From: Donghicola sp041224595
GTDB taxonomy: Bacteria; Pseudomonadota; Alphaproteobacteria; Rhodobacterales; Rhodobacteraceae
Direction of reading: 5' to 3'
Assembly: GCF_041224595.1 (NCBI RefSeq)
Contig: NZ_JBGFGN010000131.1
Span: 1 to 64,000, forward strand
Length of the DNA stretch: 64,000 bases
Positions 8,341-16,304 of the stretch are shown here, in pieces; the first letter of the stretch is position 1, and every line of letters begins with the position of its first letter. The notes under the pieces are model-generated. The model had not been told where the DNA came from. It did not search any database and was given only the letters and a program-made list of their open reading frames with translations. The position numbers and the translations under genes were made by a program.

Positions 8341-8541
8341 TTAGCGCGCGTAGGGCATGTATTTTTTCACGATCTTCTCGTCGGGAGCCGACAGAGTCGT
8401 GGTACCACGGGCGGTACGGATGAATTTGGTGGTACGCTTGATCATGCCGTGACGCTTGCCGGCCTGGCCAGCAATCACGCGACCATTCGCGGTCACTTTG
8501 AAGCGCTTCTTGGCGCTCGATTTTGTCTTCATCTTGGGCAT
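8341..8541 (-). CDS. rpmI: 50S ribosomal protein L35
   Basis: 66 residues starting MPKMKTKSSAKKRFKVTANG, with the conserved GKRHGMIKRT segment and the KKYMPYAR end, all diagnostic of L35. The ATG at 8539-8541 is preceded by GGAG. A consensus-like sigma-70 promoter lies about 80 bp upstream (8620-8648). It is co-transcribed with rplT. Confidence 0.97.
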   Translation of the reverse strand: MPKMKTKSSAKKRFKVTANGRVIAGQAGKRHGMIKRTTKFIRTARGTTTLSAPDEKIVKKYMPYAR

Positions 8542-8619
8542 TTCCGTCTCCTTCAATGCAGGTTCGGTCCGAACGCGACTCGGCATGCCACTGAGGCCGG
8601 TCGCGCGGTTAGAGCGCGC

Positions 8620-8648
8620 CCTATACAAGGGCATCATCTTTAGCACAA
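8620..8648 (-). promoter_or_regulatory. Predicted sigma-70 promoter of rpmI-rplT
   Basis: On the minus strand TTGTGC (8643-8648) and TATAGG (8620-8625) are spaced by exactly 17 bases and followed by a GC-rich segment. The location immediately upstream of the ribosomal protein operon supports it. Confidence 0.6.
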
Positions 8649-8655
8649 GGCTAAA

Positions 8656-8886
8656 TCAGTGCAGGTATCGCCCGATCACAGAGGCGAACGCTGCGGGGAC
8701 ATCGCCGACGTCATATCCGTTTGGATGAGTCTTGAGCGCGTAGACCAAAGACACCCCCGAGAGCACGATGGCAATCATTGCCACCCGCGGGGTGCGCCCG
8801 TCGATATACGCGGAAACGATGCTCGGAACGGCGAAGGCCCCGATAACGAGGCCTACAACCAATGCCAGATCTGTATCAATTCCCAT
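8656..8886 (-). CDS. Small hypothetical membrane protein
   Basis: 76 residues with two predicted membrane helices (about 6-27 and 36-52) and a short soluble tail ending VGDVPAAFASVIGRYLH. I do not recognise a family with a known role. It lies 34 bp downstream of pyk on the same strand, with no terminator between, so it is probably co-transcribed with pyruvate kinase. Coding is supported by the clean start, hydrophobic pattern and operon position. Confidence 0.72.
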   Translation of the reverse strand: MGIDTDLALVVGLVIGAFAVPSIVSAYIDGRTPRVAMIAIVLSGVSLVYALKTHPNGYDVGDVPAAFASVIGRYLH

Positions 8887-8920
8887 TAACCAACTCGCAA
8901 CTGTAAAAGCTGCTTAAAGG

Positions 8921-10378
8921 TTATTCGGGATCGGTGTTGAAAATCAAACGCTCTTCGCATGGAGCGACGCGCAAGATGTTCGTGGAACCCGTCACATTAA
9001 AGGGAACGCCTGCTGTGACGACGATATGATCCTGCTCGGTCGCGTAGCCTTCGGAGCGGGCTGCGCGCACCGCCGAGACCACCGCCATTTTGAATCGATC
9101 CACTTCTTTGGTGTTGATCGGCTGAACGCCCCAAGACAGCGCCAGACGGCGTGCGGTGCGCAAGAGCGGGGTCAGTGCGATGATCGGAACCATGGGGCGC
9201 TCGCGCGAGGTGAGCAGCGCGGTGGTGCCGGTCTGGGTGAAGCACGAAATCGCTTTGATCTGAGCAGTTTCCGCGATCTCACGCGCCGCGGCCACGATGC
9301 CGTGGGCGATGCCGGTGCCGCGCATAGGGGCGGTGCCGCCACGCGATGCGGTGATGACTTCGCGCCAAGTGTCGTCGCCTTCGACTTCGCGGGCCACGTT
9401 ATCCATGGTTTTGACCGCTTGCTCGGGGTACTGGCCCGCTGCCGATTCGGCCGAGAGCATGATCGCGTCGGCGCCTTCGTAGATGGCGGTCGCCACGTCC
9501 GACACTTCGGCGCGGGTGGGCATAGGGCTGTCGATCATCGATTCCAGCATCTGGGTCGCGACGATCACGGGCTTGGCAGCGGAGCGACACTTGCGGACCA
9601 GACGTTTCTGGATCGGGGGCACGTTCTGGACAGGCAGTTCAACGCCAAGGTCACCTCGGGCAACCATGATGCCGTCCGACGCGTCGAGGATTTCCTCGAA
9701 GGACGACACAGCCGAGGGCTTCTCGATCTTGGACAGAACGGCGGCGCGGCCCTGCACCAGTTCGCGGGCTTCCCACACGTCTTTGGCGCGCTGAACAAAG
9801 GACAGAGCAATCCAGTCTACACCCAGCGAACACGCGAGTTCCAGATCGCCGCGGTCTTTGTCCGACAGAGCGGCCAGCGGCAGAACCACGTCAGGGACGT
9901 TCACGCCCTTGCGGTTCGAGATGGTGCCGCCGGTGATGACTTCGCAATCTGCCGATTCGCGGTCACAGCTTTCGACCTTCAGACGGATTTTGCCGTCATT
10001 GACCAAGAGGTGTGCGCCGGGCTCAAGCGCGGCGAAAATTTCGGGGTGCGGCAGGCACACGCGGTCGATGGTGCCTTCGGTCTCGTCCAGATCGAGGCGG
10101 AACTTTGCGCCCTCTTCCAGATCTTCGGACCCGTTCGCGAACACGCCCACACGCAGCTTTGGACCCTGAAGGTCAGCAAGGATGGCGATCGGGCTGCCCA
10201 TGTCCTCTTCGACCTGACGGATGATCTTGTGGCGCTCGGCGATCTCTTCGTGGCTGCCGTGGCTCATGTTCAGACGGAAAACGTCTGCACCAGCCTCGTG
10301 CAGCTTGCGGATCATGGCATAATCGTTCGAAGCCGGCCCAAGGGTGGCCACGATTTTCACATTGCGGTGGCGTCTCAT
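8921..10378 (-). CDS. pyk: Pyruvate kinase
   Basis: 485 residues. N-terminal RRHRNVKIVATLGPAS and VFRLNMSHG are the typical start of the (beta/alpha)8 barrel. The catalytic Lys is in SKIEKPSAV, the metal-binding segment in ARGDLGVELP, and MLESM follows; the C-terminal allosteric domain spans about 350-475. It converts phosphoenolpyruvate and ADP to pyruvate and ATP. The start at 10376-10378 is chosen because AAGGAGGAGG precedes it at a normal distance; an upstream in-frame start would bury that site. Confidence 0.97.
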   Translation of the reverse strand: MRRHRNVKIVATLGPASNDYAMIRKLHEAGADVFRLNMSHGSHEEIAERHKIIRQVEEDMGSPIAILADLQGPKLRVGVFANGSEDLEEGAKFRLDLDETEGTIDRVCLPHPEIFAALEPGAHLLVNDGKIRLKVESCDRESADCEVITGGTISNRKGVNVPDVVLPLAALSDKDRGDLELACSLGVDWIALSFVQRAKDVWEARELVQGRAAVLSKIEKPSAVSSFEEILDASDGIMVARGDLGVELPVQNVPPIQKRLVRKCRSAAKPVIVATQMLESMIDSPMPTRAEVSDVATAIYEGADAIMLSAESAAGQYPEQAVKTMDNVAREVEGDDTWREVITASRGGTAPMRGTGIAHGIVAAAREIAETAQIKAISCFTQTGTTALLTSRERPMVPIIALTPLLRTARRLALSWGVQPINTKEVDRFKMAVVSAVRAARSEGYATEQDHIVVTAGVPFNVTGSTNILRVAPCEERLIFNTDPE

Positions 10379-10575
10379 AATACGGCCCTCCTCCTTCACG
10401 GTATAAACCGGCGCATCTCATGTTATCGCTAACGTCAGCCGCGTTATGCCCTAACATGGCCTCTGGGGCAACAGGTTGCTGCTTCAATATGCACAATCGC
10501 CGGCACAGATGCCCCTTGACGCTTTGGCGCAGGGGCCTCAGCTAAGACTGTAATTGCCGGAAGAGGAGCAAAGCA

Positions 10576-10887
10576 ATGTCACAGATTGATGAACAGACGC
10601 GCACCGAACTCGAAGCTGCCGCCTTTCGCCGCCTGCTGGCGCATCTGAACGAGCGCACCGATGTGCAGAACATCGACATGATGAATCTGACAGGGTTTTG
10701 CCGCAACTGCCTGTCGCGGTGGTACCAAGAGGAAGCGGACGCGCGCGACATTCCGATGACCAAGGAGGAAGGCCGCGAGGCGGTCTACGGGATGCCCTAT
10801 TCCGAATGGAAAGACAAATACCAGACCGAAGCGAATGCAGACCAACTGGCCGCATTCGAGGTGAACAAACCTGCTGACGCGGGCTAA
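10576..10887 (+). CDS. DUF1244 family protein
   Basis: 103 residues. The central segment NLTGFCRNCLSRWY, with a CxxC pair, and the following GMPYSEWKDKYQ match the DUF1244 family common in Proteobacteria; the biochemical role is unknown. GAGGAG precedes the ATG. The gene is divergent from pyk and ends in a bidirectional terminator. The CxxC pair could bind a metal, which is speculation. Confidence 0.9.
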   Translation: MSQIDEQTRTELEAAAFRRLLAHLNERTDVQNIDMMNLTGFCRNCLSRWYQEEADARDIPMTKEEGREAVYGMPYSEWKDKYQTEANADQLAAFEVNKPADAG

Positions 10888-10909
10888 ACGTCCCCTAAGA
10901 ACTCAAAAA

Positions 10910-10936
10910 GGCGCCGCGGGTTTCCCAGCGGCGCCC
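10910..10936. terminator. Bidirectional terminator between DUF1244 and coiled-coil gene
   Basis: GGCGCCGC (10910-10917) pairs with GCGGCGCC (10928-10935). A-rich sequence on the left and TTAATTTTG on the right let it act on both strands, serving the two convergent genes. Confidence 0.8.
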
Positions 10937-10952
10937 TTAATTTTGTACCGGA

Positions 10953-11516
10953 TCAACCGTTGGCTTGCTGCGGCACATCGGACGTGCCCGTCGCCTCTTC
11001 GTAGGCGGCCAGCGTTTCGGTCAGCCGAGCAATTTCAGCCTCGCGCTCGTCAGCTTCGATGATCATCTCCTCGAAACGCGCTTCGATCTTGCTGGCATCG
11101 GTTTCCAACTCCGCGCGCAGATCTTCGAGATCCGCTTCGAGCAAGGCGATGCGTTCATCCCGCTGCAAGATGATTTGTGCGTATTCTTCGGGCATCTCGT
11201 CGGGCAGTTCGTTCAGCGTCTCTGCTCCTGCGCCCGCGCCCTCGGCCGGCCGCCCAATGCCAACAGCCGCCGCAATCTGACGCAGATCGCTGAGCTCTGC
11301 TTCTTGGGCAAAGATTTGTTGTTGGGCCGTATCAAGGTGCTTGCGCAGCCCCAAAAGCTCGGACTTCGCCGCTGCGAGGGATTGGTCGAGCGAGAAGTTA
11401 TCCTCGCTCTTTCCCTTTCCCCGGAAAAAGAAGAAGCCAGCAATCAGACCGACCAAGGCCGCCAGCGCCAGAAGTACCCACATCTCGGCAATCAGAAAAT
11501 TCCAGTTCTGGAACAT
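10953..11516 (-). CDS. Membrane-anchored coiled-coil protein
   Basis: 187 residues. One N-terminal membrane helix (about 10-31) is followed by basic RGKGK and then by long charged, Glu- and Leu-rich segments (about 40-75 and 110-175) that look like coiled coil, separated by a Gly/Ala linker. The topology suggests a single-pass inner-membrane protein with a soluble rod. It starts 2 bp after the stop of the BON-OmpA gene, so the two are made together and may act together in the envelope. No known family is evident to me. Confidence 0.8.
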   Translation of the reverse strand: MFQNWNFLIAEMWVLLALAALVGLIAGFFFFRGKGKSEDNFSLDQSLAAAKSELLGLRKHLDTAQQQIFAQEAELSDLRQIAAAVGIGRPAEGAGAGAETLNELPDEMPEEYAQIILQRDERIALLEADLEDLRAELETDASKIEARFEEMIIEADEREAEIARLTETLAAYEEATGTSDVPQQANG

Positions 11517-11518
11517 GA

Positions 11519-12976
11519 TCAGTTCACTCCATCATCAGAGGGGGACCAGACAACTGTTGTCCGGCGGTTCGCCGCTCGGCCCTCCTCGGTATCGTTGGTG
11601 TCAATCGGGTCACTCTCCCCGTATCCCTGCGCCGTCAAGGCCTCTGGCGCAACACCGCGCGCGATCAATGCAGCGCGCACAGCGTTGGCGCGCGCCTCGC
11701 TTAGGGCACGGTTTCCAGCGGCATCGCCGACAGAGTCCGTATGTCCGCCAATCTCTGCACGCAGTTGCCCTGTCTCGACACATAACGCCGCAACCGATGC
11801 CATTTCGTTAATCACGCGCGAAGCTTTGGCATCCAGACGCGCTGACCCGGTCAGAAAATTGATCGGGCTGTGAAAAAGCGTTGCCGTCATCGCGTTCGTG
11901 CAGGTCTGCACATCGGGCGCGAACTGGATATTCGGCAGCCAATAGCCTGCTCGCGCAACCTCTGTTTCGCCTGTAGCAGCGTTTGTTCGCAGACTGCCAT
12001 CGGGCAGATGCGCTGTGCTTACGGTCAAGTTCACAGGCGTCCCCACAGCTTCTGACAGCGCAGAGGCCACGAGTTCGGTATCCACACCTGTCCGTACTGC
12101 ACCCACGACCGAAACGTCGTCCTGCGTGCGCTCGATGGTCAAACGCTCAAGATCCGGCAACCACTCTGCAATGGGACCAATGATCTCTACGTGACCTTCA
12201 GCATCCCCCAGCAAACCTGTCCGCACATCGCCAGTGTAGGCAACAAAATCGAGCGCTTCGGCCACTTGTTCCGGTGTCAGTCCGGCCGGCAATTTTCCGT
12301 CGATGCGTAGCCCAGTGCTCGCATCATATGTAATGCTGTACTCCGGCGGTGTGCCATCATCGAGATACTCGATGCTCAGCTCGGACTCGTAGCCTTCGGG
12401 AAGTTGGGCAAGGAGAGCTTCGATCTGCGCCGCTTCGGCCGGTGATCGCCCGATGCCGGTCAGCGTCAGCTTGCGATCCTCTAACCGCATCTCACCTTCT
12501 TCGAGGCGGCGCGCCGCTTCGAGTCCCAGAGCAGCCGCAGCGCCCCAAGCGTCCGGGGCGCCTGCACCCAAGGGCAATGCCTCCGTCTGCCCCAAAAGAG
12601 GGGCCAATTCCGTACGAACCTCTTCGGTCGGCAGGTGACCTTCGGCAACCATGGCCTGATCCTGCCAGCGGACCGCCAGAACGAAAGGTACAATTTCGGG
12701 CAAAACAGTCCAATCGGTACGCACTTCGCGGCGACCGGGAACCTGAGAATAAGCAGCATATAGCGCGTCAGCCTCTTTGGGGCCGTCTACAGTGCCCGTC
12801 AAAACGACGTCTCGACCAGACACGGACACATCGATCCCGTGGACCGGTGTCACGTCAACGGCGCCTGCAGCTTCTGCGATCTTGTTTTCCAAGAGTTGGG
12901 CCTGGTTTGTCATGGCCCAATAGCCCAAACCGCCGATCCCTACCAATAAAATGACCGCACCTGTAATCGTGCGCAT
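11519..12976 (-). CDS. OmpA-family protein with BON-like repeats
   Basis: 485 residues: an uncleaved-looking N-terminal hydrophobic segment (about 5-21), a BON-like region (about 30-110, with VSVSGRDVVLTGTVDG), further repeats of similar style up to about 330, and a C-terminal OmpA peptidoglycan-binding domain (about 370-482) with the signature GHTDSVGD...NRALSEARANAV. It would tether the membrane to peptidoglycan. The start is chosen for GGAGG 7 bases upstream. It is co-transcribed with the coiled-coil protein that follows. The mixture of BON and OmpA is known in Rhodobacteraceae; the exact role is not. Confidence 0.88.
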   Translation of the reverse strand: MRTITGAVILLVGIGGLGYWAMTNQAQLLENKIAEAAGAVDVTPVHGIDVSVSGRDVVLTGTVDGPKEADALYAAYSQVPGRREVRTDWTVLPEIVPFVLAVRWQDQAMVAEGHLPTEEVRTELAPLLGQTEALPLGAGAPDAWGAAAALGLEAARRLEEGEMRLEDRKLTLTGIGRSPAEAAQIEALLAQLPEGYESELSIEYLDDGTPPEYSITYDASTGLRIDGKLPAGLTPEQVAEALDFVAYTGDVRTGLLGDAEGHVEIIGPIAEWLPDLERLTIERTQDDVSVVGAVRTGVDTELVASALSEAVGTPVNLTVSTAHLPDGSLRTNAATGETEVARAGYWLPNIQFAPDVQTCTNAMTATLFHSPINFLTGSARLDAKASRVINEMASVAALCVETGQLRAEIGGHTDSVGDAAGNRALSEARANAVRAALIARGVAPEALTAQGYGESDPIDTNDTEEGRAANRRTTVVWSPSDDGVN

Positions 12977-13047
12977 CAAAACCTCCACAAATCAATTTAC
13001 GCGCGCAGTAGTGGCCCCATGCGCAGATCAAAGCAAGTCTTCATACG

Positions 13048-13077
13048 GCAAACGCCCGCTCCCCGAGGGGCGCGGGC
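13048..13077 (-). terminator. Terminator of the dgcN-dgcA-dat operon
   Basis: GCCCGCTCCCC (13054-13064) pairs with GGGGCGCGGGC (13067-13077) with one mismatch; on the minus strand GTTTGCC follows. It lies 27 bases after the transaminase stop. Confidence 0.75.
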
Positions 13078-13103
13078 GATGAACCTCTGGTGTATGCCAG
13101 CGA

Positions 13104-13955
13104 TTATAGCGCGGCTTTGCGGCTTTCTTCGATGTAGATTTCGCGCAGGCGGCTGGCGATCGGGCCAACTTCGCCGGTACCAATCGCTGCATCGTCGATT
13201 TTCACGACAGGCATGACAAAGGTGGTCGCCGAGGTCACGAACGCCTCGTCCGCTGCTTTGGCCTCTTCAATGGTAAAGGGACGCTCTTCGACCTGCATCT
13301 GGGCTTCTTGGGCAAAGCGCAGGACGGCGGCACGGGTGATGCCGTGCAGAATGTCGTTGCTGAGGTTGCGGGTGATGATCACGCCGTCCTTGACGATATA
13401 AGCGTTGTTCGAGGTGCCCTCGGTCACGCTGCCATCCTCGACCATCCAGGCATCGTCCGCACCCGCAGCTTTCGCGGCCATCTTGCCCATCGAGGGATAG
13501 AGCAGCTGCACGGTTTTGATATCGCGGCGGCCCCAGCGGATATCGGGGATCGAGATGACACTGATGCCGCTCTTGGCTGCGGGGCTTTCCGCCAGCGATT
13601 TCTCTTGGGTGAACAGAACGAGGGTCGGCTCTGCATCGGCGGGGTAGGCAAAGTCGCGATCCGCCGCGCCGCGCGTCACCTGCAGGTATACCAGACCTTC
13701 GGTTACGTTGTTGGCCTCGACCAGCTTGCGGTGGATTTCCAGCAGCTCGTCCTGCGTGCAGGGTTCTTTCATCTCAAGCTCGCTCAGCGAACGGGACAGA
13801 CGCTTGGCGTGACCGTCAAAGTCGATCAGCTTGCCATCCAGAACGGTGGTCACCTCGTACACGCCGTCCGCCATCAGGAAGCCGCGGTCAAAGATCGAAA
13901 CCGTGGCTTCGGTTTCCGGCAGGTATTCGCCGTTTACATAGACGGTGCGGGTCAT
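13104..13955 (-). CDS. dat: D-amino acid transaminase (fold type IV)
   Basis: 283 residues of the branched-chain/D-amino acid aminotransferase fold. The PLP lysine is probably Lys147 in WGRRDIKTVQLL, the Glu and substrate loop are in EDGSVTEGTSNNAY, and the phosphate-binding end has TSATTFVMPV. The DIK(T/S) context and the D-amino acid neighbourhood favour D-alanine/D-glutamate transaminase over IlvE or aminodeoxychorismate lyase. It is the last gene after dgcN and dgcA, so a role in turning D-amino acids into D-Glu or the reverse is likely. Confidence 0.88.
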   Translation of the reverse strand: MTRTVYVNGEYLPETEATVSIFDRGFLMADGVYEVTTVLDGKLIDFDGHAKRLSRSLSELEMKEPCTQDELLEIHRKLVEANNVTEGLVYLQVTRGAADRDFAYPADAEPTLVLFTQEKSLAESPAAKSGISVISIPDIRWGRRDIKTVQLLYPSMGKMAAKAAGADDAWMVEDGSVTEGTSNNAYIVKDGVIITRNLSNDILHGITRAAVLRFAQEAQMQVEERPFTIEEAKAADEAFVTSATTFVMPVVKIDDAAIGTGEVGPIASRLREIYIEESRKAAL

Positions 13956-13988
13956 GTCGGGTCTTCTCCTAAAGTCAGTCGCGGGGCC

Positions 13989-14954
13989 TTAGCCCCAAAG
14001 TGCGGCCACAGGCGGATGCACACCATCGGCATCGTAGTGCAGCGGGTTGTCACGGTCTTCGGCCAGAAGCAGCGGCGCGTCAAGGTCCACCACCTGTGCG
14101 CCCTTGGCGACAACTGTCGCAGGGGCCATCGCCAAAGAACTGCCGATCATGCAGCCCACCATGATGCCAAAGCCCATGTCCTCGGCTGCCTTGCGCAGGG
14201 CCAAAGCCTCGGTCAGGCCGCCGGTCTTATCCAATTTGATGTTGATGATGTCGTACTTGCCCCTGAGCTTCGCGAGGCTCGCGCGGTCATGGCAGCTTTC
14301 GTCGGCGCAAAGCGGCACAGGGCGATCCATCCCGATCAACGCGTCATCCTCGCCTGCTGGCAAAGGCTGCTCGACCATCTCGACGCCCAAGCGCACCAGA
14401 TGCGGCGCGAGTTCGCCATACACTTCAGCGCTCCAGCCTTCGTTGGCGTCCACGATGATCCGCGCCTCGGGGGCACCACGGCGGACAGCTTCCAGTCGTG
14501 GCATATCTTCGGGCGTTCCCAGCTTGATCTTCAAGAGCGGGCGAAACGCATTCTCGCGGGCTTGCGCTTCCATCTCCTCGGGCGACGCAAGGGACAAGGT
14601 ATACGCCGTGATTTCAGCCACAGGCGCTGGGACCCCAGCCAGATCCCAAACACGGCGACGCGCCTTCTTTGCCTCCCAATCCCACAGGGCACAGTCCACG
14701 GCATTCCGCGCGGCACCTGCGGGCAAGGCATACTGCAGCGCCTTTCGGTCAATGTCCTGCGGCAGGCCGGCGATCTGCTCGGCAACGCTGTCCATACTCT
14801 CGTTATAACGGGCATAAGGGACACACTCGCCGCGGCCCGTAACACCGTCGCGTGTGATGGACACCGACAGCACATGCGCCTCGGTCCGGCTCCCGCGTGA
14901 AATCGTAAACGCTTGGGCCAACCGGAAACTCTCGCGACGAACGATCAAGGACAT
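13989..14954 (-). CDS. dgcA: N-acetyl-D-glutamate racemase (DgcA-type, enolase superfamily)
   Basis: 321 residues of the mandelate racemase/dipeptide epimerase type. Catalytic KxK is in LLKIKLG, metal ligands are in DANEGW and DESCHD, and the second-base region is INIKLDKTGG. In DgcN/DgcA systems of marine bacteria this protein racemises N-acetyl-D-Glu to the L form; the adjacent DUF1611 gene makes that assignment preferable to generic L-Ala-D/L-Glu epimerase. Start at 14954 because AAGAAGGAG lies 7 bases before it. That ribosome site is formed by a copy of the dispersed repeat. Confidence 0.85.
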   Translation of the reverse strand: MSLIVRRESFRLAQAFTISRGSRTEAHVLSVSITRDGVTGRGECVPYARYNESMDSVAEQIAGLPQDIDRKALQYALPAGAARNAVDCALWDWEAKKARRRVWDLAGVPAPVAEITAYTLSLASPEEMEAQARENAFRPLLKIKLGTPEDMPRLEAVRRGAPEARIIVDANEGWSAEVYGELAPHLVRLGVEMVEQPLPAGEDDALIGMDRPVPLCADESCHDRASLAKLRGKYDIINIKLDKTGGLTEALALRKAAEDMGFGIMVGCMIGSSLAMAPATVVAKGAQVVDLDAPLLLAEDRDNPLHYDADGVHPPVAALWG

Positions 14955-14961
14955 GCCCGCT

Positions 14962-14984
14962 CCTTCTTTTTGCTTAAAATACTC
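14962..14984 (-). repeat. Dispersed GAGTATTT...AAGAAGG element, copy 3
   Basis: Read on the minus strand: GAGTATTTTAAGCAAAAAGAAGG. Its GAAGGAG end coincides with the ribosome binding site of dgcA, so here the element has a clear second role. Confidence 0.75.
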
Positions 14985-15030
14985 AAAAGACCGGACGCAC
15001 CCACAGGGCGCGCCCATCGCAGGTCATCGC

Positions 15031-16032
15031 TTACAGGGCCGCCAGGGCGTCTGCCAGCTTGTCCGCGCTGTGGCGATAGGGGTCAACTGCGGGCAGACCC
15101 AGCTCTTCTTCGATCTTCGCCAGATAGGCATCCGCCTCGTCCGCGCCCATGTGCTGGGTGTTCACCGAAACGCCAACCACTTGGCAAGCAGGGTTCGCGA
15201 TGCGCGCCAGCGGCAGCGCGGTGTCCCACAACTCTTGCAGAGTCGGGACCGAATACTCGGGCAGACCGCGCAGGTGAGTGCGGGTGGGCTCGTGACACAG
15301 GATCAGGGCGTCCGCCTGACCACCATGGACCAGCGCCATGGTCACACCGGAATAGGACACGTGGAACAGGCTCCCTTGGCCTTCGATGATGTCCCAGTGG
15401 TCGTCGTCATTGTCTGGCGTCAGCCATTCAATCGAGCCAGCCATAAAGTCCGCGACGACCGCGTCCAGCGGCACACCGTTGCCTGTGATCAGGATGCCGG
15501 TCTGGCCCGTGGCGCGGAAGGTGCTTTTCAGGCCCTTCTTTCGCATGGATTCGTCCAGCGCCAGCGCGGTGTACATCTTGCCGACCGAGCAATCTGTGCC
15601 CACAGCCAGCACGCGCTTGCCGCGGCGTTTTTTGCCGTTCGCAATAGGGTATTCGACCTCGGGGACGCGCACATCGTGCAACTCGCGGCCACAAGCTTTG
15701 GCGACAGCAACCAGATCATCCTCATCGCACAGCAGGTTGTGCAGGCCAGACGCCAGATCAAAGCCTTCTTCAAGCGCAGCGACCAGAACTTTCTTCCACG
15801 CAGGGCTGATGACCCCGCCACGGTTTGCCACGCCAACGACCAAGGTTTTGGCACCTGCGGCCTTGGCCTCTTCTAGAGTCATGTCGGTCAGGCCCAGATC
15901 GGCCTTGCAGCCTTCCATGCGGAACTGGCCAACGGCATTATCAGGGCGCCAGTCTTTGATACCTTGTGCGACTTTAGCAGCAAGCTGGTCGGGCGCGTCG
16001 CCCAAAAACAGAAGATAGGGGGTCTTAATCAT
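15031..16032 (-). CDS. dgcN: DUF1611 N-acetyltransferase DgcN
   Basis: 333 residues of the DUF1611 family: N-terminal domain (about 1-125), then a P-loop-like GTDCSVGK motif near residue 155 in the C-terminal domain. DgcN proteins are reported to N-acetylate D-glutamate as the first step of D-Glu use; older annotations call the family NAD-dependent epimerase or EBNA-1 nuclear protein. The order dgcN-dgcA-dat is the known arrangement. The start is ATG 16030-16032; a GTG one codon earlier is possible. It is divergent from mcl1. Confidence 0.85.
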   Translation of the reverse strand: MIKTPYLLFLGDAPDQLAAKVAQGIKDWRPDNAVGQFRMEGCKADLGLTDMTLEEAKAAGAKTLVVGVANRGGVISPAWKKVLVAALEEGFDLASGLHNLLCDEDDLVAVAKACGRELHDVRVPEVEYPIANGKKRRGKRVLAVGTDCSVGKMYTALALDESMRKKGLKSTFRATGQTGILITGNGVPLDAVVADFMAGSIEWLTPDNDDDHWDIIEGQGSLFHVSYSGVTMALVHGGQADALILCHEPTRTHLRGLPEYSVPTLQELWDTALPLARIANPACQVVGVSVNTQHMGADEADAYLAKIEEELGLPAVDPYRHSADKLADALAAL

Positions 16033-16304
16033 CACAGGTCATCCTTTTTCTTGTGATCAGAATGCGTCGTCTGGGATGAGATTTCATACGAAATTTGCCG
16101 TAATTTCCGACCTCTTGCGAATATTCTTCGCCGCAGCACCTGTTATGCCGAATTTTTTCTCTGCATATACCTGCGGGAATGATGGAATATTTGCCGCAGC
16201 GCCGCAAGATGCCGCGACTGCGAAAAGAGTCTTGCGATTGCTTGGGTAATTTAATACCCATTCAGACGAACAAATTGTAATATCATTACCGAAAGGCAGA
16301 GCCG
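16033..16304. promoter_or_regulatory. Divergent promoter region dgcN / mcl1
   Basis: 272 bp between divergent genes. It contains two related motifs, GAATATTCTTCGCCGCAGC (16119-16137) and GAATATTTGCCGCAGC (16185-16200), and a further TTTGCCG at 16094-16100. These could be regulator sites for either operon. GAAAGG supports the mcl1 start. Confidence 0.5.
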
